Positions 21,569 through 28,445 of a stretch of DNA of 35,901 nt are shown piece after piece. Both the position numbers and the translations under genes were made by a program. The notes beneath the pieces were generated by a model. The model saw only the letters and a program-made list of their open reading frames with translations. It did not search any database and was not told the origin of the DNA. This DNA is from Lewinella sp. (GTDB lineage Bacteria; Bacteroidota; Bacteroidia; Chitinophagales; Saprospiraceae), in contig JAPKCQ010000004.1 in assembly GCA_026421165.1 (NCBI GenBank), forward strand, positions 1 to 35,901, in the 5' to 3' direction. The stretch's first letter is position 1, and each line of letters opens with the position of its first letter.

Positions 21569-21854
21569 CGGGTAGGGTGTTGTTGGGTTCGGATTACAAG
21601 ATACAATTTCTTTTTAATTACTGTACTGCTGTCGGGCACGTGAGGTGAAAACGTACTGGCCTGGCTTGGGGAGGGAAGCGCTCGCTTCGCGAGCACAAAA
21701 TCAGCTGATGTGACCGCCGGTAGCGTAGTGGATCAACCCGGAAAATTCACCGCTTCCTATCCAGCTGAAATACTAGAGTCAACGGCAAGATGTACCCAAC
21801 GATCTTTACGGTCCACTGCTCTTCAGCGCGCCTTGTACCCGTGGCCCCACCTCC
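21569..21854. other. Intergenic region upstream of the lipoprotein gene, with a small palindrome
   Basis: Together with the lepA terminator this forms a gap of about 355 bases without a credible gene. It holds the palindrome GCTCGCTTCGCGAGC (21680-21694; 6-bp arms, 3-base loop). On the minus strand, upstream of the lipoprotein start, TATCTTGT is a near match to the -7 box. Nothing else stands out. Confidence 0.45.
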
Positions 21855-21888
21855 AAAAACGCCCCCGTCCGGAAACCGGACGGGGGCG
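21855..21888 (-). terminator. Intrinsic terminator after lepA
   Basis: On the minus strand CGCCCCCGTCCGG pairs perfectly with CCGGACGGGGGCG across a TTT loop, and five T residues follow. It lies about 35 bases after the lepA stop codon. Confidence 0.95.
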
Positions 21889-21923
21889 CAATGGGCTAAT
21901 AGCCGAACGGACCAACGGCCTAA

Positions 21924-23711
21924 TCAATCCAGCTTAAGGCATTCTAAAAACGCCTTCTGCGGCACTTCAACATTGCCAAACTGGCGCATCTTCCGCTTAC
22001 CGGCTTTCTGCTTTTCGAGGAGCTTACGCTTACGGGAGATATCACCACCGTAACACTTGGCGGTTACGTCTTTACGCATAGCGGAGAGGGTTTCGCGGGC
22101 GATGACCTTGCCGCCGATGGCGGCCTGGATAGCAATCATGAACTGTTGGCGGGGGAGTAGCTCGCGAAGCTTCTTGCACATGCCCCGGCCGATGTACTGG
22201 GCCTTGGAGCGGTGGACGAGTGCACTGAGCGCATCCACGTTTTCTCCATTCAGTTTGATGTCCATCTTTACCAAGTCGGTTTCCTGGTAGTCTTTTGGCT
22301 GGTAGTCGAAACTGGCGTAGCCGCGGCTGACGCTCTTGAGGCGGTCGTAGAAATCGAAGACGATTTCGGCTAGCGGTAGGATGAAGTGGAGTTCGACACG
22401 TTCAGGGCTGAGGTAGGTCTGCTTCGTTAGCGTTCCGCGCTTATTGATGCAGAGGTTCATGATCACACCGATGTAGTCGGTGGTGGTGATGATCTGGGCG
22501 AAGATGATGGGCTCTTCCACCATCTGGCGGTGGTTTTGATCGGGTAGCTCGGCGGGGTTACGAATCTCGGTGACATCGCCTTTGGTATCAGTGATGCGGT
22601 AGGTTACGTTCGGGACGGTCGTTATTACATCCATACCAAACTCGCGGAAGAGTCGCTCCTGCACGATCTCAAGGTGGAGCATACCAAGGAAGCCACAGCG
22701 GAAACCGTAGCCGAGGGCGGCGGAGGTTTCGGGTTCGAAAATGAGGCTGGCGTCGTTGAGCTGTAGCTTTTCGAGGCTGTCGCGCAGGGGCTCGAAGTCG
22801 TCGTTATCGAGGGGGAAGATACCTGCAAAAACCATCGGCTTCACTTCTTCGAAGCCGGAGAGCGTCTCGCCCGGGCGATCCTTCAGGGTGATGGTGTCGC
22901 CAACTTTGATCTCAGAACTATTTTTAACGCCGGTGATGATGTAGCCCACGTCGCCGCATCCAATCTTGTTGGTGGGCTTCGGCGTGATCTCCATTGCGCC
23001 TACTTCACTTGCCGTGTACTCCGCTCCGGTGGCGATGAACTTGACTTGCTGCATTTTTTTGAGCTCTCCGTTCATCACCCGAACATAAGAGATGACGCCG
23101 CGGAAGGGGTTGAAAACGGAGTCAAAGATGAGGGCCTGGAGTGGCGCTTCCGGGTCACCTTTGGGTGCGGGAACGCGTTCTACTACGGCCGTCATAATTT
23201 CTTGCACACCGATGCCAGTTTTACCGGAGGCTTCGATGATGTCTTCACGGGCGCAGCCGGTGAGCTCAATCATCTGATCGGCCATCTCTTCGATGCGGGC
23301 CGTTTCCATATCCACCTTATTAAGGACGGGGATGATTTCTAGGTCGTGCTCCAGGGCGAGGAACAGGTTCGAGATCGTTTGCGCCTGGATGCCCTGGGTA
23401 GCGTCAACGAGCAACAGCGCACCCTCACAGGCGGCGATGGAGCGAGAAACTTCGTAGCTGAAGTCAACGTGGCCAGGGGTATCGATCATGTTGAAGACGT
23501 ACTCCGTCCCATTGGTGTGGGTGTAGTGCATCTGGATGGCGTGGCTCTTGATGGTGATGCCGCGCTCACGCTCGAGGTCCATATCATCGAGCTGCTGGTC
23601 CATCCTCTGGCGTTCTCCTACGGACTGGGTAAAGTCGAGGAGGCGGTCGGAGAGGGTACTCTTGCCGTGGTCGATGTGGGCGATTACACAGAAGTTGCGA
23701 ATATTCTTCAT
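21924..23711 (-). CDS. lepA: Elongation factor 4 (LepA)
   Basis: The 595-residue protein is a full-length LepA/EF4, a ribosome-bound GTPase that acts during translation and initiation. It has the P-loop AHIDHGKS (residues 11-18), the switch I region RERGITIKS, the G3 motif DTPGHVDF, the G4 motif NKVD, and the LepA-specific C-terminal domain ending with [20 protein letters not shown] and [16 protein letters not shown]. The start is the ATG at 23711, only seven bases after a perfect -7 promoter box, so the leader must be very short or absent. A strong intrinsic terminator follows. Confidence 0.97.
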   Translation of the reverse strand: MKNIRNFCVIAHIDHGKSTLSDRLLDFTQSVGERQRMDQQLDDMDLERERGITIKSHAIQMHYTHTNGTEYVFNMIDTPGHVDFSYEVSRSIAACEGALLLVDATQGIQAQTISNLFLALEHDLEIIPVLNKVDMETARIEEMADQMIELTGCAREDIIEASGKTGIGVQEIMTAVVERVPAPKGDPEAPLQALIFDSVFNPFRGVISYVRVMNGELKKMQQVKFIATGAEYTASEVGAMEITPKPTNKIGCGDVGYIITGVKNSSEIKVGDTITLKDRPGETLSGFEEVKPMVFAGIFPLDNDDFEPLRDSLEKLQLNDASLIFEPETSAALGYGFRCGFLGMLHLEIVQERLFREFGMDVITTVPNVTYRITDTKGDVTEIRNPAELPDQNHRQMVEEPIIFAQIITTTDYIGVIMNLCINKRGTLTKQTYLSPERVELHFILPLAEIVFDFYDRLKSVSRGYASFDYQPKDYQETDLVKMDIKLNGENVDALSALVHRSKAQYIGRGMCKKLRELLPRQQFMIAIQAAIGGKVIARETLSAMRKDVTAKCYGGDISRKRKLLEKQKAGKRKMRQFGNVEVPQKAFLECLKLD

Positions 23712-23718
23712 ACGGGCG

Positions 23719-23726
23719 CAAAGATA
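23719..23726 (-). promoter_or_regulatory. lepA: -7 promoter box (TATCTTTG) of lepA
   Basis: The minus strand reads TATCTTTG, an exact TAnnTTTG match, ending seven bases before the lepA ATG. A weak TTTT lies at about the -33 position. The expected transcript start falls at or next to the start codon. Confidence 0.55.
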
Positions 23727-23851
23727 ACGTTAATCTCCAAGGCTGAAAAGCTTTAGAGCATATAGAAAAGACCCGTAAATCAACGGGATAATAAGAAAAC
23801 GCTGGTCTTCGGATTAGGTTGTGGTTTTTGTTGCGTGGCTAGTTTTTTTTG

Positions 23852-23869
23852 GGCGCGGTCGCAGGTGCA
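23852..23869 (+). repeat. Dispersed 18-bp repeat, copy 4
   Basis: GGCGCGGTCGCAGGTGCA matches the consensus at 17 of 18 bases and is preceded by a run of eight T residues. It lies in the 196-base gap between lepA and the next minus-strand gene. Confidence 0.6.
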
Positions 23870-23907
23870 GTTGGCGGATTAAAGAGCAGTGGGGACGTAA
23901 TGGGTTT

Positions 23908-24504
23908 TCAACGGCAATCCGTAAATTTACTAAGCTGCTTCAGGGCCTTCTTCAAAGAGGTGTAACCGATTCCTTTTTCCGTGGATTCCAGTTCCCAGAT
24001 CTTCTTTTCACCTTTCAGGTTGAGGCTGCCATTGACGGTGATGCTTTTTAGCTCCCCACCGTCGGCAAGGTCGTAGACGATAATGCGGGTGGAGGCCTCC
24101 CGGTCAGCCGGGAAGGAGTTGAAGGACTCCGGGAGGTCCTGCAATGAACCGGGGCCTACATCGATAAGAATGAGGTAATCAAGCTCAGTTTGCTCGGTGA
24201 ACCACTTCATGTTAGTGACAGATAAGTTGTCGCCATAAATCGCTGGTAATTGCCCGATTTCGTTGAGTTGGTCTTCGGTGAGCACCGTAACCGTTCCACA
24301 TTTATTGAACGACTTTTTTAGCCTTTTGTGGAGAAGGTTTCTGGCGCTTGAATCCCCGAACGGTCCGCGCGGGTCGAGGATTCCAATTATTTTGCCCTCT
24401 GCCGGCAGCTGGACGTTGGGGAAGGCACCACCGTAGCGGTAATAGCCTTTGTTGAGGCACGAAGAGAAAGCTAATAGCAAAAAAAAGAAGGGCAGGTATT
24501 TCAT
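23908..24504 (-). CDS. Lipoprotein of unknown function
   Basis: The 198-residue product has a short signal peptide (MKYLPFFFLLLAF) with the lipobox FSSC (Cys16). The mature part contains GKIIGILDPRGPFGDSSARN, TVTVLTEDQLNEIG, DYLILIDVGPG and STRIIVYDLADGGELKSI, a pattern of alternating strands and helices like small lipoproteins that resemble the N-terminal part of curli-type CsgG proteins, but the resemblance is too weak to name. It is followed 196 bases later by lepA on the same strand. Confidence 0.85.
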   Translation of the reverse strand: MKYLPFFFLLLAFSSCLNKGYYRYGGAFPNVQLPAEGKIIGILDPRGPFGDSSARNLLHKRLKKSFNKCGTVTVLTEDQLNEIGQLPAIYGDNLSVTNMKWFTEQTELDYLILIDVGPGSLQDLPESFNSFPADREASTRIIVYDLADGGELKSITVNGSLNLKGEKKIWELESTEKGIGYTSLKKALKQLSKFTDCR

Positions 24505-24637
24505 AATAAGATCAGGTGTTGTATTCCCATTCTCTAGGTAAGGGGGGCCGTACGAACGGTATCTGTTGCAGAATAATTACGGGTTTAACATTGTACTAAT
24601 TATGAAACAGAGAAGCTGTCAGGCCACGTAGCAAGTT

Positions 24638-25228
24638 CTAAAAATTTAGTAGCAAGCCAATACCGTTCTCGGTGCCACCCAGCAGCAAAGGAATCTCTCC
24701 ATTCCGGCCCGTGGCAATAAAGTAATTAGCCAAGTCAAATACCATCAAAAAAGCCCCCTGGAGCATAATACTGCGGCCAAATCCTTTCAGCTGATCCGAA
24801 TTCACATCAGGCCGTTTAGCCCGTTCCGTGAGGTAGAGCCCGCCCATGATGTACCCAACATCAAGCCCGGCGTTGAAGAGAAGCACTTTCTGGAAGCCAT
24901 TGTGACTACTCAGGCTTGACGCTAAATCCCATGCTGCCGGATCGGATTTCATGGCGGTGTAATATCCCAATCCGGCGATGGCGAGGTTGACGCCGTTCCA
25001 CAGGGCGTTCATCCGGTGGAAGTGTTTTGTGGAGCCATCGGCCGAGCCCTGTAGGGCGGCTCCGGCGGCGATGTTGGCTACTGCCCAGCCGCCAAGGGTC
25101 AGCATGGCCGTTTTTTGGTGGTCGAGGCTTTGTTGGTTGAAGGAGGGTAGGTCTACCTGAATTCCTTGTGCCTGTAGGCCGTAAATGGTTAGAGACAATA
25201 CCAGTAGTAACGTTAGTCGAATGATCAT
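24638..25228 (-). CDS. Bacteroidota membrane protein (DUF6992-like)
   Basis: The 196-residue protein has a signal peptide (MIIRLTLLLVLSLTIYGLQAQ) and about four hydrophobic segments. Characteristic stretches are MLTLGGWAVANIAAGAAL, HFHRMNALWNGVNLAIAGLG, LFNAGLDVGYIMGGLYLTER and GFGRSIMLQGAFLMVFDL. I believe these match a Bacteroidota family of unknown function catalogued as DUF6992, a recollection I cannot verify here. The layout suggests an inner-membrane protein. The gene sits alone, divergent from the CotH-like gene. Confidence 0.85.
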   Translation of the reverse strand: MIIRLTLLLVLSLTIYGLQAQGIQVDLPSFNQQSLDHQKTAMLTLGGWAVANIAAGAALQGSADGSTKHFHRMNALWNGVNLAIAGLGYYTAMKSDPAAWDLASSLSSHNGFQKVLLFNAGLDVGYIMGGLYLTERAKRPDVNSDQLKGFGRSIMLQGAFLMVFDLANYFIATGRNGEIPLLLGGTENGIGLLLNF

Positions 25229-25273
25229 AAGACTATAAGCTACGGATCCGTCGTAGGGTTCATATTTGGCCGA

Positions 25274-25295
25274 AGCTCACGCTCCGAGCGTAGCT
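25274..25295. repeat. Small palindrome AGCT..ACGCT/AGCGT..AGCT
   Basis: ACGCT (25279-25283) pairs with AGCGT (25287-25291) and the flanking AGCT pair extends it past a bulged C. It contains GCTCCGAGC, shared with the direct repeats near 35850, and lies in the intergenic region upstream of the DUF6992-like gene. Confidence 0.4.
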
Positions 25296-25427
25296 AAGAG
25301 GATCGGTTTTTCTGCTCATTTCTTACGAATATGATTTGATGCGTTTGCCTTAAAAAGAATTCGACTGGCGAGTTGAGCTCGTTCCGCAATCCGTACCTTA
25401 CGGCCAATAATTCATCCAACTGATCAA

Positions 25428-27020
25428 ATGAGTGTTGCACCGCGGCTAGTCTTCCTTGCTTTTTTTACCATCCTTTGCACCTGCGGCCCCGCCCTAATGA
25501 ATGCCCAAAAGGACCTCTACGCCCTCGAACACATCGTCGAGATCGAACTGGAGATGCACGATGATCACTGGAAGAAAAAGCTCAACGCCTGGAAGAAGCA
25601 ACTGCTGAAAAGGCGGGTGACCGCGACCCTGAAGGTAGATGGCATTACCTACGATAGTGTAGGCGTGCGCCTGAAGGGGAACAGCTCTTATTTCGCTCCG
25701 GCTAAAGCGGAAAAGAAGAAACTACCCTTCAATATCAAGATTAGCCATGTTAATAAGGAACAAAGTGTAGACGGCAAATACAAGACCCTGAAGTTGAGCA
25801 ACCTTTTTCGCGACCCCAGTTACCTGCGCGAGACGCTGAGCTACCAAATCGCGCGCGATTATATGGCCGCGCCGGAGTGCAATTACGCCCGCCTGACCGT
25901 TGACGGAGAGTTCTACGGCCTGTATAATCTCACCGAATCGGTCGACGAAAATTTCTGGGCTGAGGAGTTTGCTACGACCAACGGTATTATGTTTAAATGT
26001 GATCCCGAAAGTAAGGAAGACGCTCCGGATAGCTGCCCGCCCGGCATCGGGGCCAACCTGGCCTACATCGGTAGAGATACTGCCTGTTACGCCGCCCGCT
26101 ACGAGCTGAAAAAGTCTGATTACGGCTGGGGAGAACTGATGGACCTCAGCGAGGCGGTAACGAAAAAGAACTCCGACCTGAACGAAATCCTGAACGTTGA
26201 CGAAACGCTCTGGATGCTGGCTTTTGATAACGCCCTGGCCAACCTCGACAGCTACCTTGGGGCCTTCTGCCACAATTATTACCTACTGAAGGACGAAACC
26301 GGTGTCTGGCGCCCAATTGTCTGGGACCTCAATCTAAGCGTCGGTGGCTTCCGTCTACTGGATAAAAAACGGATACTCACTGATAATGAACTCGTCACGC
26401 TCAGCCCTTTTATTCACTTTTCTGAGCGCAATAAGGACCGGCCGCTGATCCTGCGGTTGTTCGATAAGCCGCTTTACCGCAAAATGTACGTGGCCCATCT
26501 ACGCACCATTCACGATGAGCAGTTTGCTACCGGGCTCTACAGTGAACGCGCTAAAAAAATTCGTGAGGTGATCTCTTCTCTCGTTATTCAGGAACCTAAC
26601 CCGCTTTACCCTCCGGAGAATTACACCCTCAACTACCACCGTACCGTGGAGGTAGCGGGTGGAACGGTAATCGGTATTGAGGAGTTCTTCAAAAAACGTG
26701 GGACTTACCTTAAAAACCACAAGTTGTACGCCCTGCCCGTACCGACCATTGCCGATCATTCCGCAACGAAGGATGGAGATCAGGTGGTGGTTTCCGTGTC
26801 GTTGGTCGAAGGTGACTCGGGCCAACCTGTTTGGGTTGCACACCGGGCTAAAGGAGCTGGTACTTTTAACTACCATCAACTCAAAGCCGAAGCCGACGGA
26901 AACTACGTCATTTCCCTCCCTGCCGCTGAAGCAGAAGAGTATTTTCTGGTGGCTGAGGGGCGGGTGTCGGCAACGGTATTACCGGCGAGGTCGGCGAGGG
27001 AATGGTTTACCGTTAAATAG
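25428..27020 (+). CDS. Secreted CotH-kinase-family protein
   Basis: The 530-residue protein has a signal peptide ending near LMNAQ and then the CotH core: VGVRLKGNSSYF, KLPFNIKI, KTLKLSNLFRDPSYLRETLS, the ATP-fold stretch LTVDGEFYGLYNLTESVDENF, ALANLDSYLGAFCHNYYLL (about 270) and WRPIVWDLNLSVGGFR (about 297-312). CotH proteins are atypical kinases of spore coats and, in other bacteria, secreted proteins with suspected phosphotransfer or ligand roles. Here the usual WDxD site reads WDLN, so catalytic competence is uncertain. The C-terminal 90 residues form a beta-rich domain (DQVVVSVSLVEGDSGQPVWV). The leader codons overlap a copy of the dispersed 18-bp repeat in reverse orientation. Confidence 0.9.
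   Translation: MSVAPRLVFLAFFTILCTCGPALMNAQKDLYALEHIVEIELEMHDDHWKKKLNAWKKQLLKRRVTATLKVDGITYDSVGVRLKGNSSYFAPAKAEKKKLPFNIKISHVNKEQSVDGKYKTLKLSNLFRDPSYLRETLSYQIARDYMAAPECNYARLTVDGEFYGLYNLTESVDENFWAEEFATTNGIMFKCDPESKEDAPDSCPPGIGANLAYIGRDTACYAARYELKKSDYGWGELMDLSEAVTKKNSDLNEILNVDETLWMLAFDNALANLDSYLGAFCHNYYLLKDETGVWRPIVWDLNLSVGGFRLLDKKRILTDNELVTLSPFIHFSERNKDRPLILRLFDKPLYRKMYVAHLRTIHDEQFATGLYSERAKKIREVISSLVIQEPNPLYPPENYTLNYHRTVEVAGGTVIGIEEFFKKRGTYLKNHKLYALPVPTIADHSATKDGDQVVVSVSLVEGDSGQPVWVAHRAKGAGTFNYHQLKAEADGNYVISLPAAEAEEYFLVAEGRVSATVLPARSAREWFTVK
25476..25493 (-). repeat. Dispersed 18-bp repeat, copy 5 (inside a signal peptide, inverted)
   Basis: The minus strand reads GGCGGGGCCGCAGGTGCA, identical over 18 bases to the copy at 110-127. 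The CotH-like gene reads through it on the other strand (part of ILCTCGPAL). Confidence 0.6.
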
Positions 27021-27067
27021 AATAAGGGTTGTTCAATCCTTTTGCTTACATCATTCCTGTAAGTAGG

Positions 27068-27151
27068 AGGCCAGAAACAACCGTTACGTTCAACTTAGGG
27101 ACACCGAGCAAAGCCAAAGCGCTCTTGTTCTGAGCTAATTATTTCTGGCCT
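27068..27151. repeat. 10-bp inverted repeat with a 64-base loop
   Basis: AGGCCAGAAA (27068-27077) is the exact reverse complement of TTTCTGGCCT (27142-27151). It lies between the CotH stop and the small gene at 27171. It may be a weak hairpin or an operator-like pair; no T-run follows. Confidence 0.4.
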
Positions 27152-27170
27152 ATCACTCAACTGTTGCAAC

Positions 27171-27377
27171 ATGAAAGAATTACCCGACAACGTTCTCTGG
27201 CTTGAAGACTCAGGCAGCAGCCGCCACGTGAACAAATACGAGCGTAAACCTTATGAACTTAGCGAAGTGGCCACATTTTTTGATTACGACCCTGACGGCG
27301 GAATCGATTATGACACGGCAGTTACCTGCCGCGTGATCCATGACGAAATACTGGGAATAGTGGCAAGACGGGTTTAA
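27171..27377 (+). CDS. Small conserved-looking protein of unknown function
   Basis: The 68-residue protein is soluble and acidic, with the stretches NVLWLEDSGSSRHVNKYERK, VATFFDYDPDGGIDYDTAV and CRVIHDEILGIVARRV. There is no signal peptide or membrane segment. The composition and the well-placed ATG look like a real gene, but I recognise no family. It is convergent with the PAS-AraC regulator gene, whose stop lies 47 bases further on. Confidence 0.6.
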   Translation: MKELPDNVLWLEDSGSSRHVNKYERKPYELSEVATFFDYDPDGGIDYDTAVTCRVIHDEILGIVARRV

Positions 27378-27424
27378 GGAAAAGCGACAGTTATTGAATT
27401 GACGTTCCTAAGGGACGCCGATTA

Positions 27425-28174
27425 CTATTTGACACCTTCCGAAACCACTTTATCGGCATACGCCTTAGGGGTGCTGCCCGTAATGTCGCGGAATACCTTG
27501 TAAAAAGTACTCTTATTTTTAAATCCGCAACGCTGGGCTATACCGAAAAAGGTATGCCGGTGGAATTCACCGTTTTTGATGCGCCGGACAATGGCTTCAA
27601 TACGGAAACCATTGACGAAAGAAAGGAAATTAGTGCCTCCGTGGTGATTGATTACCTGACTCAGGTACTTAGTATTGGTATCTAATTTAAGCGATAGTTT
27701 GCGAAGGGTAAGGTCTGGATTAAGGTAGAGCTCTTCCTCTAACATTAACTCTTTGATGCGTTCGAAGAGCCGGATTTCGTTGAGGCCACGCAGGCTACTG
27801 GTCCGATAGCGGTCTTTGAGGCTCATCACTGAGACCCTATGTTCGTTTGGCACCTTGTCACTGTTTACCTCAAAGGCGATGTAGTTAACCAGCATGTTGT
27901 CGGCATCGTGAATGGGATGGATAACTAAAGTGCAGACGTAAGCTTCACCATTTTTTCGGTGATTTGTAATGGCTTCTTTGAACGACTCTCCACTGGCGAG
28001 TCCTTCGCGAATCCGTTGAATAGCGTCTGGTTCGGTGCGGGGACCCTGGAGAATTCTACCGGGGTGACGGCCTATTACTTCTCCTATACTGTATCCTGTT
28101 ACAACTTCAAAATCTTGGTTGACCCAGAGAATACGCTTGGTAGCATCAGTTAAAATTACGGCAACTCGGTTCAT
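27425..28174 (-). CDS. PAS-domain AraC-family regulator (LOV-like, no photoactive Cys)
   Basis: The 249-residue protein starts directly with a PAS domain (about 1-105): IGRHPGRILQGPRTEPDAI, SGESFKEAITNHRKNGEAYV and VIHPIHDADNMLVNYIAFEV. The wording resembles LOV domains, but the conserved NCRFLQ cysteine is absent: the position reads HPGRILQ, with one residue inserted. A linker (about 115-150) leads to an AraC-type helix-turn-helix pair (about 150-245: LTLRKLSLKLDTNTKYLSQV; FFGIAQRCGFKNKSTFYKVF). It probably binds DNA in response to a ligand or redox signal rather than by LOV photochemistry. It is divergent from the 765-residue protein gene and could control it through the 271-base gap. Confidence 0.9.
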   Translation of the reverse strand: MNRVAVILTDATKRILWVNQDFEVVTGYSIGEVIGRHPGRILQGPRTEPDAIQRIREGLASGESFKEAITNHRKNGEAYVCTLVIHPIHDADNMLVNYIAFEVNSDKVPNEHRVSVMSLKDRYRTSSLRGLNEIRLFERIKELMLEEELYLNPDLTLRKLSLKLDTNTKYLSQVINHHGGTNFLSFVNGFRIEAIVRRIKNGEFHRHTFFGIAQRCGFKNKSTFYKVFRDITGSTPKAYADKVVSEGVK

Positions 28175-28273
28175 AATTTGGTCGACTATCGGAAACTCAA
28201 TTGAACTTTGAAAGTAAGATCAATGGGACAGTTGGTTCCATGTAAGAAAAAAATAACGCTTTATATAATTGGA

Positions 28274-28294
28274 CAAAATTACCCGACAAAAGTA
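28274..28294 (-). promoter_or_regulatory. Two candidate -7 boxes upstream of the PAS-AraC gene
   Basis: The minus strand reads TACTTTTG (28287-28294) and TAATTTTG (28274-28281); both fit TAnnTTTG. Neither has a clear -33 TTG at the usual spacing. They lie about 100-120 bases before the ATG at 28174, within an AT-rich divergent region. Confidence 0.35.
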
Positions 28295-28445
28295 ACCCTA
28301 TGTGGTTAAAAAGAGAGTGATGGCATTTACGGGGAGAAAAAAACAACTGTGAGAGTACCTTGAAATGTACATTCGCAATGTTAGCGTTGCCCTATTGCTA
28401 CCCTAAAGGTATGAAAAGTTGCATACATTTCAACTATATAGAATT

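Noticed and set aside
28419-28445. TTG start nine codons upstream of the 765-residue protein
   Set aside because: The ATG at 28446 starts a natural Lys/Asn-rich N-terminus; the extension has no supporting signal.
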